A stretch of DNA of 64,000 nt from Gonatopus flavifemur (lineage: Eukaryota > Arthropoda > Insecta > Hymenoptera > Dryinidae), in NCBI GenBank assembly GCA_018340375.1, contig JAFFJZ010000004.1, forward strand, positions 29,920,001-29,984,000, given 5' to 3'. How positions within the stretch are numbered: the first letter of the stretch is position 1; each line of letters starts with the position of its first letter. The position numbers and the translations under genes were made by a program. Of this stretch, positions 34,070 through 46,179 are shown one piece after another. A model generated the notes under the pieces. It saw nothing but the letters and a program-made list of their open reading frames with translations. It was not told where the DNA came from and ran no database searches.

Positions 34070-34869
34070 AAAAATGATATGAATGTGGAAAGTAATGTAG
34101 ATAAACAATGTGATAAAAAAGGGCAAAGAGAGCTAATAATTTACAAATAATTTTTCAGCAAGAGGTACCTGAGAAGAGAAGGAAATCTAATAGAAAAAAT
34201 AAAGAATAATAAAATTAATGTGAATTATTATAATATAAATGAGAAATGAGAATATTATGTTTGTTTAATTATTTAAGAATCTTCAGTTGCGACACAATAG
34301 AAAAATCATCGTTCTAAAATGATCTCAAGTTTTTCTTATAATATATTATATTAAATCATCATATTCTGTGATACTCGTAACCTCAGTAACAATGTGTCGT
34401 ATCCCATACAGATAGAGCAGTCAATATGTCGCAACCCACACAATAATTACAGAAATAATTTTCATACTATTTTTGGTCTCAATTATTATTACGTAAGTAT
34501 AGTAGAGAAGTTGAATGATGAAAATTAATACATTTGTTTTGTTTTGGCATTATGAGGTGTTTTTATCGTTTCTTGAACAATTTTCGAAAAGTGGGTTACG
34601 ACGTTTTAGAACGTGGGTATCGATATATATTTATGAATATGCTACACGACCAAATTTTCTCGAAAGTCATATCATTCAACTAACGTCCGTAAAAATGAAT
34701 TCCTTACATGGGCTCCCAAGCATTTTGCGCTCTGGGCCCCGTGATGACGAAAGACGGCACTGTTCCCAACTACGTTCCTGACACTTTTTAATACACGCTT
34801 CCTCCTCACTAGGGTTCCTATATTTCGAGATCAAATCCACAAGCGACGTTTTCAATTCTCCATTTATAA
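34070..34869. other. No gene recognised
   Basis: AT-rich sequence. The frame at 34,515-34,781 has no recognisable motif and looks fortuitous. Confidence 0.45.
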
Positions 34870-35095
34870 TTCTTTAAACTCCCCTAGTTGGACAAACCCC
34901 TTGATTCTCACCAAATCTCATTGAATCTTACACAATGTTCTAACCAAATCCTATTCAACCATTTCCAATGAGATTTAATTTGATGAGTGTATTTTTTAAT
35001 GTGATTCTGATTGCATCTTGCCAAATCTGATTGGATCTTGCACAATGTTCTGATCAAATCCTATCCAATTTCATTTTGTCAGATTCTACGGATTT
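34870..35095. repeat. AATCTGATT-type dispersed repeat, copy 1
   Basis: Strings such as CAAATCTCATTGAATCTTACACAATGTTCT recur within the block (near 34,910 and 35,020), and CTAGTTG marks its left end. A related block in the opposite orientation lies in the pogo intron (62,150-62,405), ending CAACTAGGG. No ORF. Confidence 0.5.
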
Positions 35096-35109
35096 TTTTG
35101 AGCGAGGGT

Positions 35110-36489
35110 CGAACAAAACACACTTCAAAGGGATAAAAATGGAAATTTCATATTCAGTATATACAGATATGCATATGAAAGACATTGGGAGTGGTTTCGA
35201 AACGCATTAACGTTATGAAATTCATCGAATGCACGAGTGACTGTTCTCTTTATTTTCGATGAAGTTGGAAACGAACAATCGATGCAAATTATATGTATAT
35301 TTGCATTCATATACAAATGTATGCACGTACATATTTATAAAAATACGTCATTAAAACTCACAAACGAAACGAACGAATGTACTCTTCGAAAGTTCACGAG
35401 ATATATTTCTGTATTAGGTGAGATTTTCTCGATCCAGGTCATTGAATTCAGAACAATTATTTTGTTTGGTACCGCACGGTAAGAGGCCAAATAGAATTTC
35501 CATTCCAATTAAAGTTCATAATTAGTTCATAAAGGTCAAGAAAATATAGCACAGTCGTTGGAGTGATGATTAATCAAGCTGATTTTGAGTTGTCGTTCAA
35601 CTTACAATTGACTCGATTAAATTAAAAAAACATTTGAAATCAATACACTTTCAATTCTATCGTTGAATGGAAATTGCGAGAGAAAGAAAATCTCATTCCA
35701 TATTTACTTAGAATATTTTCTGATAATTTCAATGATAACACTTCTATTATTTGAATTATAAAATCGAAGAGAAGAAAGTTAATTATATAAGATTCAATTA
35801 AAACTTTCTTCATTCGCGATAATTGATTTCTTTGATTACCATCTCTCGGCAGAGCTCATTTCCTTTGTTTTTTCTCATTTTGTTCAAAGGGGCAAACATT
35901 CCTTCTTTTTCTCCAACGTATGCATACGCGTAGATGCATAGGCGCGCATGAAATCTCATTTTATCGAATCAACAAACAAATTTAGAACTAATTTCACCGC
36001 ACCTCTCAAGTGAAATATGTATATATAATGAATTTTGACGAAAATTTCTCTTAATTTTGTATGAGAAATATGTTGTATCGAATTAAGGAAAACAACACGT
36101 GCGAGGGTATACGTGTAAGTTTTTTCTCTCTTCCTTCTCTTCTCATTCTTTTTCCTCTTCTCCTTTGGTTGAGCAAAAGTCATTGCGACTATACATCGTT
36201 GATCCCTTCTCTTCCGCGTTTTACGCCTGTCTCTCCCTTTTGATAGTGAAGGGTGGGTTTTAGATGGTAATGAGAAAGAGGGAAGTTCGAGGAAGGGAAA
36301 AGGAATGGGGAGAGCTAGAAGAAAAGGGGAGAAAAGATAGGTGGATTGAGGCAGGGAGCTAACCAAGAGGGAAACCAGAGAAAGAGAAACGATGGGAAAC
36401 CTTTGCGAGGACGACGATGTGTGTCCACAATGTGTATTTATATATATGTATATACATTCGTAAATCCATCTCATTTCATCTTTCAGTTT
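35110..36489. other. No gene recognised; purine/pyrimidine-skewed 3' part
   Basis: The region up to about 36,050 is AT-rich and featureless to me. From 36,110 to 36,400 it is strongly strand-skewed (TCTCTTCC, then GAGGGAAG). This skew creates a long artefactual minus-strand frame (35,956-36,555). Confidence 0.4.
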
Positions 36490-36695
36490 TTTCCTTGGTA
36501 TTATCTCTGTCGCTCGGCATCGATTTTGTTCGAGTTTCTCGGGCCAGACCAACACCTGTTACCGCTTGCGCCGCGAAGCGGAGCCGTACGGCCAGAGCCA
36601 GATAGCGCGGTGAAACGCCGACGCCAATCGATAACCGACGCCAACGTCGACGTCGTCGTTTGCCGCGCCACCCGACGCGCATCGTCGTAGTTACC
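36490..36695. promoter_or_regulatory. CpG-rich block
   Basis: This is an abrupt island rich in CG dinucleotides (CGCCGCGAAGCGGAGCCG, GACGCCAACGTCGACGTCGT, GCCACCCGACGCGCATCG) in otherwise AT-rich DNA. It is followed at once by a (TA)n(TG)n microsatellite. Such blocks in insects often mark a promoter or 5' untranslated exon of a regulatory gene. No TATA box, initiator or coding exon can be tied to it, so its function is a guess. Confidence 0.35.
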
Positions 36696-36696
36696 C

Positions 36697-36697
36697 T

Positions 36698-36741
<44 letters not shown>
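36697..36741. repeat. (TA)n(TG)n microsatellite
   Basis: About eleven TA units are followed by about eleven GT units. Confidence 0.95.
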
Positions 36742-36742
<1 letters not shown>

Positions 36743-38515
36743 CTCTCACATTCCTCGATTTACTTGTTTTTTCCCTCTCATTCTCTCTCTCTTCCTCCTT
36801 CCTGATCCACCCTCATCCTCTCGTTATCCTTTGTCGTTGAAGTTTGTGACAGTGCACGATGAGAATATATCTACCCATACCAAAATCCTTTATCATTGTA
36901 TTCGTGTGTTTTCCTAATACTTCAACTTTCGCATACGTACATAAGTTAAAGAATGCTTGCTTCATTTTTCTCTCTTCCTTCCTCTTGGGAGCCAGAAACA
37001 ATATATATGTTTATGTTCGAGGGTTTTACTGCAGCATATCTCCCTTCGTATAATTTTATGTGACAGGGAATGTTGGCCGTTCTAAATAAAAAGAATAACA
37101 ACTGTATCAATGTTTGCTGAATTTTTATTAACGTATAGGATGACTTATCTTCAACAAGTTACTATCTATCTCTGACGAGTCATCATTGTATCCGCATAGA
37201 TGTGGTGCATTGTAATTACGTAACAAGTGAAATATATCACTGTTGCCTCGTTGAATATGAAATATTACGAGTTTCCGAGGATGTGAATGCAACACGTTGA
37301 AAAGGGGAATATTCACTTCGCATGTTCAGTAGAGAACTCTTCATGTAATTGAAAGTAACAATCATGGCCTCTTTACAAAAACTTTTCACTCGAAATGGTT
37401 ACACGATCGTTGTTTGATTGTTACTTGTCGACATAGAGTACTTCATAAGAATGTGAGATATCGTTTGGAATACTTTTTTATCCAGCAATATTTACAATAA
37501 TTGCAATAGTGCTTCATGAAATGGGGGAATCATCTCTTGATAATAATCATCATTTCTATCGAATGGTGGAGTTAACTGAAACATTACATAATCGGAGCAT
37601 GATTATTTTTCAGTGAGTTGTCTTTTTCAGAAGTTTTACCAAGTACACGTTGATTTGGCAGAGACCAATGTGTACTTCGAATTGTACACGAAACTACTTC
37701 CGATTTATCGCTACTCATAATCGTTTCGTAGAATTTACTGGATATAAAGATCCTTGAAGTAGTTGTGATAACCAACAAATGGATGTGGGATTAGATTAAT
37801 TTACCAACCATGTTCATCCGACAAGTGGGTCGTCACAATCCATTATTCCTCTCCCCTAGTATAACAGAGAGAAAACAGTTTTGTTATTGTCAACCCTGTA
37901 GAGAATTCTCTTCGAATATCAGAAGATTGCACGATACCTCAGAAAATCTGATCTAAGATTTTTGTATATACATTTGGAAACTATTCAAATTGATATAAGT
38001 TGTTTAGTGAGAATGATAGTAAATCGTATGAAATATTCTAATTCTCCTTAACAAAAAGAAGAATTTTCCTCACAAAGAAAATTACCATAGATGTACCGAG
38101 ATCGATGAAAATTATCTAGAGTTGTATGCGTCTCATTGTCAGTTCCACTCAATTTTAATAACGTCTCTTCCGCTTTTACGCATGCAATAATGTTGAAATA
38201 GGACTCGATTCTATCTTGTTTTTCTGCACTTCTGCGTCACACGTTCGTACGTTGATTCAGGTCACACGATTGTAGCAGCATTCACATATTTTTGCATCCT
38301 CTAAATTTGAAAGAGTGAAAAGAACAATCACACACAACAACTCTCCGCACATTCAAGGTTGAGCTTGTCTGATTTCAGTGGAATTTTCATTCCTCGTGTG
38401 TAAAAATTCAATGTTTTTGAAAAAGATAATCATTCGCTTGGATGAACAATTTTGTGAAACGTATCCGAATAATTCAAGCTTTTCAAAAGGAAATTATCAC
38501 TTCCCATTGCTTCTA
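36742..38515. other. No gene recognised
   Basis: Several short frames (for example 36,859-37,053) lack motifs or conserved neighbours. I see no repeats or RNA genes here. The region could contain untranslated or regulatory sequence of a gene lying outside the window. Confidence 0.4.
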
Positions 38516-38766
38516 CACTGAGAAAAAGAAACATGACTGTGCATCATTCAGACAGTGATAATTCATGTCCAAAAGAAATTTCAAATCAGTCCTCACTAGA
38601 TGCTCGCCAGACATTACCTATTTGCGTCCAGAACGTACTCAGTAATGCCTTGGATGCGAATAGTTTATGTCTGACCAGCATCTAGTGATGGCCAATTTGA
38701 AATTTCTTTTGGACATGAATTATCACTGTCTGAATGCTGCACAATCATGTTTCTTTTCCTCAATGT
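38516..38766. mobile_element. Palindromic MITE, TA duplication
   Basis: The ends CACTGAGAAAAAGAAACATG and CATGTTTCTTTTCCTCAATG are flanked by TA at 38,514 and 38,767. The arms pair over about 110 bp (TCATGTCCAAAAGAAATTTC with GAAATTTCTTTTGGACATGA), leaving a short loop. No ORF. The CACTGAGA start resembles that of the MITE at 60,158. Confidence 0.85.
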
Positions 38767-38769
38767 ACG

Positions 38770-40189
38770 ATCGAATGGTAAGTTAGGAAATGCCAACACT
38801 GACTAGTGGTAGCTTAGAAAATATTTGACCACAAGCACGATCAACCAATATTCGCCCAATGTATAATTGTTTCTTGTTTGGTTATACACAAGTTATACCA
38901 AATCACATGCTTTGTGATTGTTTCAGAGATAGGGTAGAGTAGGGTATAATGAGAATGAGTTTGTATTTGATCCCATACAAGGTATAAAAAATTGAATTTG
39001 TGAAACCTTGAATGTGCTATCTTGAAGAACAGAAATTCAACTTAATTTTGAGATACATGAACGCACACGAATCTCAAGCTGATGCATTAGTTTATCAATT
39101 ATTCGGAAACCGAAAAGTTCGGGAAAAGTAGGGAATGCACTAAATTTGTTGAAAAAAACATATATTATTTCAAGCATTTCAAACTCTGCCTGTTCAAAAC
39201 TGGAAAAATCGTTGACTTTCTGATCGGTTATCAAGTGCTACATGAACGTACACCTAAATTCTCAGTGGAACTTATATTTTATCCCTTTATCTATGATGAA
39301 ACATCGAAAATAAGTATCACGATGCCAACTTCGCGCGACAAGTAATTTCTCACATCACCCGACTAACACCTTACATACATATACATGCATACTTTTCACG
39401 TAATGAATTATCGCATTATCCTTTTGCATTCCAGAAGATGAAGTCTGGGGGATGAATAGTAAAGTGCTTATCTTAATCATGACGTGAAGAATATTACAAA
39501 ACATACCCAAAATAAAATTCTGAAGAAACTTTTAAAAATTTCCTTTCTACCTTTTTTTGCGGAAATAATAAAGCGATATATGCTGATTTATTTATATCTC
39601 ATAAGAAATGATTTGAGATTAAAAATTGCATGTCACATGAGTTAAACCACTTCTAAATCCACAATTATACATAAATATTCGACGTTTTCCACCTTACCTG
39701 ACTTCCCACTTCACCCGACTCTCCCGTACCAATATTGATTTGATATAAAAATGTTTGCTATGTAAACTTGGATAGAGATTATCGATGCATCATGCAGCAA
39801 GCAAGTAAGCAAGCAAGCAAGCAATGTTTTTTCAGTTTTGAAGAATTCCTTGAGACCAATTGATCAACATGGTTAATCTTGATCAGACAAAACGTTGTGT
39901 TGGAGTGCTTACAATTACTTGGAAAAAACTTTTTGACTTGCTCGCTTCTTTACGTGGCTGTTTTCCATTTTTAGACTGCAATGACCCACACAACACATGC
40001 CTGAGATTGATGTCTCTTGGAACTCTCATTCATGACGTGTTCATGATCATTGATAAGATCTTCTAAAGATTTCTAAAAGAGGTCTATATCAGAAATATGA
40101 CATGGTGGAAGTTGTTTCATTGACATTAAATGTTCATCTCTGAAATGTGTCCGAATTCAATCGTTAGAAGGTCCATATAACCTCAGTCA
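38770..40189. other. No gene recognised; (AAGC)n microsatellite
   Basis: An AAGC tetranucleotide run lies at about 39,797-39,824. The frame at 39,860-40,066 contains one Cys/His-containing string but no recognisable domain. Nothing else supported. Confidence 0.4.
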
Positions 40190-40480
40190 AAGATCTTCTT
40201 AAGGTGAAACCAGCGACTTCTGAAGATGCAACCAGACCCATTGGTCAGAAAAGGACACAACCAAAAACTATAATATTCTGACAAACTACTCGAAAACGAA
40301 AGAATGAAATCGAAATATCGCTCTGTACAGACCTTCTTCAATCAACGAAGATGGTCTGTACAGAGCGATATTCTCCTTCCATTGCTTTATTTTCTAATAA
40401 TTTGTCAGAAAAGTTTTAGCTCGGGTTGCATCGTCAGGGGCCGCTGGTATCCCCTTAATGAAACTTTCTGATATCATAAT
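40190..40480. mobile_element. Palindromic MITE-like element with perfect central hairpin
   Basis: The central stem AATATCGCTCTGTACAGACC (40,313-40,332) pairs perfectly with its complement at 40,353-40,372 across a 20-bp loop. Outward, AAGGTGAAACCAGCGACTTC (near 40,201) pairs imperfectly with the reverse complement of the 40,435-40,460 region, and GATGCAACC with GGTTGCATC. So the whole ~290 bp is a degraded inverted repeat. End sequences and target duplication are unclear. Confidence 0.6.
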
Positions 40481-41035
40481 CAAAATACTGTCGTCTTCAT
40501 CAAATCTTGTAGAGTTCTCTGTGTTGTGTGGGGAGTTTCTACTAATTGTCTTGTTTGCTCCTTGACGTATCGATGATTGGCACTAATATCAATTTAGTAC
40601 TCTCGCTACAGCTTGCGTTTTGTATTTAGTCTAGAGCTTTGTGAATGTGATTTTCTATACTTTTGTAGAATGTTACATTTTAGGTTTCCTTCAAATTCGT
40701 GTAGAGTTCATCTTTCACACAGGTGATGAGCTTTGATCCATCTGAACAGTCAAAATTTCTATTCGCGTAATAAACGTTTGGTACAAGTATTGATATATGA
40801 TGTTCATACTGAATATCTTTGGGACTATGAGAGTTCGTGAGGAATTCTTGACGAATACACCAGAAACTGTTGTGATGTGAGGGTTGGCATGTGCAACTTG
40901 GTTATGTTTGATTTTTTGGGTCAAACCTGAAAATGGAAACACATTTCAAAGGGTAATGTCACTGCAGACGCTTGAAAGAAGTGCTTCTCCACAATTCTTC
41001 ATTGGATGAGAGAAAAGGTACCCATGTAGGAATTG
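40481..41035. other. No gene recognised
   Basis: AT-rich sequence without motif-bearing frames or obvious repeats. Confidence 0.4.
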
Positions 41036-41244
41036 CCAGAGTTGACAAATGGACCAGTACTGGCAAGTTCGTATTTGCCATACTTCGGCCAAAACCACTG
41101 GCCCCCGTACAGTGCCATCATTCTTTTTCAACTGGCACTAGTTGTTTGACGGTTTTCAGACGGTATTGGTTTGCTTGGGCAGACAGTCTTGGATAAGTAC
41201 CGAATCAATACTGATTGAAGAACACCTAGATTGTAGAAGAACGA

Positions 41245-41705
41245 AACTGTGCCAGTACTGACCCGGAGTTGGTAATATTTTCAAACGTTACGCAGAGACG
41301 GTACTACGCCAACATCGACGCCATGTAGTTTTCCGACAGAATTGGTAGTGGATCGGGGGTCAATCCATCTCCGCGGAAACATTGTTATTTTATTGAGCCA
41401 ATGTTGTGCCAGTACTGACAGAGTTGGTAATATTTTGGAGCGTTACACGGGGACGGTACAGTGCCAGCATCGACGCCACATTGTTTCACGACAGAATTGG
41501 TAGTGAGTCGGGGGTCGACCTATTTCTGCGGAAACATGGCCACTTTGGTGAGCAAACACCGTACCAGTACTGACTCAGAGTTGGTAATCTTTTGGAATTT
41601 CACGAAAAGACAATACTGTGCCAGCATCGATGCATTAGTGTTTCATTACATAAGCGATTGTGGATTGGGTGTCAACTTACCTTCGTAGCAACATGGCTAC
41701 ACTGA
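41245..41705 (+). repeat. Three tandem units of ~155 bp with CCAGTACTGA
   Basis: Units begin near 41,250, 41,411 and 41,563 with CCAGTACTGA...GAGTTGGTAAT. They share GTGCCAGCATCGACGCCA and CGGAAACAT-like strings. They diverge by roughly a fifth. They belong to a 5.5-kb zone rich in CAGTACTG. Confidence 0.7.
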
Positions 41706-41999
41706 GAGAGTAGTTTGATTATCTATTTTGAATTAAAATTTATCAAGTAATTTATGAAAAAAATTGGTGCAAAATTTTACCCTGCAGTGCTCTGTTTCAG
41801 AAGTACCAGTCAGTTAGTAGAAAATTATATATTATATATTATAAATTATACTATGATAAATTACCGTAACAGCACACGCAGTGTGGCTGCATGGAGTCTA
41901 CATGGGATCAATCACCTTGCCATTGAAAGTGCCAATAGTACGCCATGGAGAATCCCCGCGGAATGCATTGAAGGTAGAATTAAAATAGTCGTACTGGTG

Positions 42000-42270
42000 A
42001 GATTGAAATACCCACACCGACACGGTTGAAATGCCAGTTCAGAGAAAATTGAAATCCCAATGTTGGCTGGATTGGGATGCCAGTACAGGCAGGATTGAAA
42101 TTCTGATTCAGGTACAGTTCAAATATCAATACGGGTAATATCGAAATATCAGTTTTGGCTAGGTTGAATTCATTTAAATGACAGTACTGTCTACGTTTGA
42201 ATACCAGTACTGTCTACGTTTGAATACCAGTACTGTTTATGTCGAAATGCCAGTACCGGCAAAATTGAAC
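42000..42270 (+). repeat. ~30-bp imperfect repeats around CCAGTAC
   Basis: Units of the form TTGAAATxCCAGTACxGGCA recur. The last three (TTTGAATACCAGTACTGT) are almost identical and 22-23 bp apart near 42,190-42,240. Confidence 0.65.
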
Positions 42271-42417
42271 GCCAATAATGGACCTTATGTCAGACATCGT
42301 TATCATCCCAGTATTGGTTTAGTATTGTCAAACGACCTGGGCCAGTAATGGCATTACAAATTAAACAGCACTGGTAGCTATAGCAGCGGTCCTGAACCAG
42401 TACTAGGGCGTTCGTTA

Positions 42418-42518
42418 GTGTTTCGGTCTCGTCTCGTCTCGCCGAGATTGACCCGGTCTCGATCTCGTCTCAATCTTTGGGTCAATACCGAGACCAGTCT
42501 CGGTCTCGTCCGAATCAC
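42418..42518. mobile_element. Miniature TIR element rich in GGTCTCG
   Basis: The ends GTGTTTCGG and CCGAATCAC are near-inverted. The flanks GCGTTCGTTA (42,408-42,417) and GCGTTTGTTA (42,521-42,530) form a 10-bp near-duplication. The 100-bp body repeats GGTCTCG/CGAGACC in both orientations and could form a stem. Confidence 0.55.
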
Positions 42519-42619
42519 TAGCGTTTGTTAATTTCCACATGGGTAATGAGACAATACAATTGAAGGCACTCTCCAAACATGGGAGATTGAGAATTCTATA
42601 TGAACGGAAAGATAGGTTC

Positions 42620-42895
42620 CTAGTAAAGATGATTGATATACAACCACATATAAACCATATCCGATCATATATGGATTTAAATTCCATATATTACCACATA
42701 TAACCCATATGTAATCCATATTGATTGCATATACGGCGCATATACGGGCCATACATGTATAAAGGTTAACATATACAAACCGTACATGCGCCGTATATGC
42801 ATTAAATGCGGATTAAATCTGAATTATACGGGTTCGTATATGAAACCCGAATGCATATATGATCATATATGGTTTATATGTGGTCTTACATGGAT
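42620..42895. repeat. CATATATGG-type repeat cluster
   Basis: Dense CATATA, ACCATAT and GCGCCGTATATGC strings occur in both orientations, with CATATACGGCGCATATACGG mirrored nearby by GCGCCGTATATGC. It belongs to the same style of sequence as 1829-1995 and 51,300-51,490. The tail at 42,900-43,030 joins a GAGTG/CACTC patch. Confidence 0.6.
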
Positions 42896-43039
42896 CATTT
42901 TGACTAGGGGTTCCCTTTTCGCTGCCTCAAGATAGTAAGATTCAACTCTTTTGGAGTGAGGATTCACTCTTCCGGCAGTCAGAAGGGAACCTATTTTCTC
43001 GTTCCAGTGGAAATCTCACTCTTTCCAATCCGGACAGCA

Positions 43040-43735
43040 ACTATGAGGTATATAGTATACTGGAGTATTTGGCAAAAAATGTTCATTCAAAAATATTCAA
43101 AAATGGTGATGATAGAAGCATAGAAGCATCCTCATGAAACCTGTTGAATTCGAGGAGCCCAGCGGCACGCTGTATAAATGGTGCAAATCTGGAACGAGAA
43201 ACAAGGATTCTTCGTCACCTTAATACGTGGAGCTAGAAGAAGGCATGGAGAATTTTGAAAATATTTATTTTTGTGAGATTGGCGAGTGTTTAAACAAAAT
43301 GCGTTAAATGTTTACAAAAAAAGACAATCGTTTGTTAATAAAACATGGTTGAATTAACGTATCAAAAATACCGTAAGTATTTCTGTTTAAAATGTTACTT
43401 GGGAGATGTTGATGAAAATCCGAATGGAAAGAATTAATAATGTTTTGAAAAGTCATGTTTTGAGAAAACCCCGTTCAAAGTTTTGATATGTTTCAGGTAC
43501 AAAGCAATGGAAAATTGCCAACTTGATCCTGACCAGTCCCGTGCACCAAGAAATTTCGAAAGGACCCTTGACTGTTCTCTGCCGCCAGATGGCGCCATCA
43601 GTATAGCGGGTATGGAGCGAAATACGATTGGAATTCATCATAACCTATAACCGCATTTAATTGGCTGTGTTTAATTTTATTGATTGCAAGATAAAAAGAT
43701 TCGAACCCCAATCAGAAAAATCCGTAATATGCCAA
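43040..43735. other. No gene recognised
   Basis: Short frames only, and no repeat partner in the window. Confidence 0.4.
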
Positions 43736-43739
43736 TGTT

Positions 43740-44010
43740 GACAACAGGTGCAGTACAGTGCCAGTATTGGGTCTCCAACACTTGGTCAACACGTACGGGA
43801 TTAGTACTGGATACATAAAAATACAGTAATATGCCTGTACTGATGAACCAGTACTGGGAACTTAATACCGGCCAGGTACTAAACCAGTACTGGCCCTGCA
43901 CTGACTGCGAATAATGACATCAGTACTCAATCCCCAGTACTGAAAAGCGTTATCATTCCAGACAAATGCCAGTACCCTGCCAGTATTGGCTAGTACTGGT
44001 GCAGTACTGC
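43740..44010. repeat. Dense CAGTACTG cluster
   Basis: At least eight CAGTACTG-like palindromes occur in 270 bp, several as the full CCAGTACTGG. The cluster resembles 41,245-42,410 and 46,180-46,490 in motif but not in unit structure. Confidence 0.65.
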
Positions 44011-44019
44011 GCCTGTTGT

Positions 44020-44915
44020 AAATTTCTGGTTGGGTATTTTCTGTGAATCTCTGTTATCTCTATAAAATTCAGAAATCCTGATAATCTTTGAAAATATTCT
44101 GAGCATTTCTGAAAAACTCAGAATTGGAATTCCCACTGGGATATGGAAAAAAATGCTCTGTGAAGTATCTATATGGGAATTGCGAATTACAATGTTTCAT
44201 GAAAGTACTATGCCCAACGTACAGGAAGTAGGGGGAGTGGACACCCTTGCACCACTTTTTTTTCATTTTCATAACTTTCATGGTCAAGTTCATTCGACAC
44301 CTTATTGATAAGATTATCACAGAGCAAACATTCTTTCTACGTTGCAAAAGATTGCAAGGTCGAATCCAACGTTCTATCAATGATACGAGTGTTCTTCAGG
44401 AACATTGCGATTAGTTCAAGTATCCCCACATGACGGGAGATTTGCACCACCCTGCGACTTAGCTCTTCATCTCTTTCTGTGAGTAACTGATCCCTCAACT
44501 CAAATAATAACCACTATTTTTGAATCAATTTATGAATACTTATTTGAAATGAATAATTACATACCAATAATAACAAATGGAGCGATTTTGAGAGTGCCAA
44601 AGCTTTTGCCATGAATAAAAAAAGAGAATCATTTCACATCCCTGTAGACTCGTGTGGAGTTAGGGCATCCATATAGCTAGCGACACGTGTCATAAGAACT
44701 TGGAACTCTTTGTAAGATCAAAAGATATCTGCTGTGGTGCATGTCATTCCGTGGTACAATTTAAACACGTTTTATGCTCAAAGTTGTAATATTCATCTCA
44801 ATTTGCAACTTCTTCACAATCAATATATATGATAAGATTCCCTGCTCTGAGGATGAATAACTCACAAGTCGCTGTGAATGTTGCAACTCTGAGTGTAGGA
44901 TTCATACAATTTTCA
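44020..44915. other. No gene recognised
   Basis: The minus-strand frame 44,069-44,380 has no motif. Nothing else seen. Confidence 0.4.
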
Positions 44916-45122
44916 CACGGAGAAAACTGTTATAATAAAATATGGACGGACGAAACATTTGGTCACTACAATCAATCGCATCGTTATTCTAACTGAACGT
45001 ATCGTTAGTTTAACAGCGTATCCTAATTTCGATTGAGTCGTTTAGTTCTTATGACTGCACAGTTTGATCTGTCTATATTTTAATGTGCGCTTAGTGATTA
45101 TCACTATTCCCTTTTCTCCGTG
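44916..45122. mobile_element. MITE with CACGGAGAAAA ends
   Basis: CACGGAGAAAAC on the left and CTTTTCTCCGTG on the right are inverted ends enclosing 207 bp without an ORF. The same end sequence bounds the neighbouring element at 45,337-45,706. Confidence 0.8.
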
Positions 45123-45336
45123 TATTGTATATCTTATACGCTGAACATATGATTTTATATGTGCTATATGGATTCTTATTGGAGTATACTTTCCTCAATG
45201 AGAAATGTACAGATGTCTGAGAATTAGAAGATGCTGAATAAGTTTGAATTATTCCTAATCAGACGTTTGCACTATTAACCGGTTAGAATAATTTCGTTTT
45301 TACATGGCGAGTAATAATCAGGTTCAACTAAAAATG

Positions 45337-45706
45337 CACGGAGAGAAAAAATTTGCTGACGCAGCAAATCGAGGTATTATATATAGAATAGCAACATTTT
45401 TTGCTGACCTAGCTAAAAATTTGCTATAACAGCAATCGTGTTAGCTACGACAGCAATTTTTTAGCTGTGGCAGCAAAAAAGGTTTGCTCCGCCAGCGAAT
45501 TTTCAGTATTATATACAGAATAGCAAACAAATTTTGCTGGGATGGCGAACATTTTTTGCTGCCACAGCTAAAAATTCGCTGTCGCAGCTAACAAGATTGC
45601 TGGAACAGCAAATAGTTTGCTGTCACAGCAAAAAATTTGCTGCTCTGGCAAAAGGAACCCAGCAAAAGTAGATTTCGCTGCCACAGCGAATTCCTTTTTC
45701 TCCGTG
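45337..45706. mobile_element. MITE packed with TTTGCTG/CAGCAAA motifs
   Basis: The ends CACGGAGAGAAAAA and TTTTTCTCCGTG are inverted. The 370-bp body holds more than twenty TTGCTG, AGCTG or CAGCAA motifs in alternating orientation (for example TTTGCTGTCACAGCAAA near 45,618), so it can fold into many small hairpins. A duplicated string TATTATATATAGAATAGCAA-like occurs near 45,373 and 45,510. No ORF of functional character. Confidence 0.8.
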
Positions 45707-46179
45707 TGGAAAGAAACATCCCAATAGATCTGATTCCTAAGCTCAAAATCAAATATCATTCTACATTGGAGTCAAATTAAGTTTTACTAATTTCAATTGT
45801 CGGAGGATTGATTTTTTATCCCATTTAACATATCAATCATATCAATTTTATAAAAATTCATTCATTTTTTTTATAGAAGTCATATAACTATTCATCTAAT
45901 GTGCGGAAGACTTCTTACAGAGATCATAAACTTGGGGAAAACTGGTTTAACTCGGACCGTGTTCTAAGTATATTTTTTGAAGACTTCCAACTCAATCAGC
46001 ATACCCGATGTATCCATAGATACATTATTTGGTACTGATCATTTGTCATTAGGTTGACAAATATCAATCTATATCAAGCTCTTGTACAGACAACAATTCG
46101 TCATTGTTGTTTTCAGTATTGCTGCGAAAAATTTTTTATCTTCAAAAAACCCCCCATGTGGAAATGGAATCACGGGCCG
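45707..46179. other. No gene recognised
   Basis: AT-rich spacer between the MITE and the next CAGTACTG cluster. Confidence 0.4.

Noticed and set aside
35956..36555. 199-codon minus-strand frame
   Set aside because: It crosses a purine/pyrimidine-skewed stretch and the CpG-rich block; composition is low-complexity and there is no domain.
36346..36690. 114-codon plus-strand frame over the CpG-rich block
   Set aside because: Mixed low-complexity composition (IYIYVY, then Arg-rich), no motif and no start context; more likely untranslated or regulatory sequence.
38516..38766. microRNA precursor
   Set aside because: Matched ends with TA duplication and long arms fit a MITE better; no evidence for a processed strand.
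39860..40066. Possible retroelement gag-like Cys/His frame
   Set aside because: Only one weak Cys/His string, no neighbouring retroelement domain and no spacing pattern.
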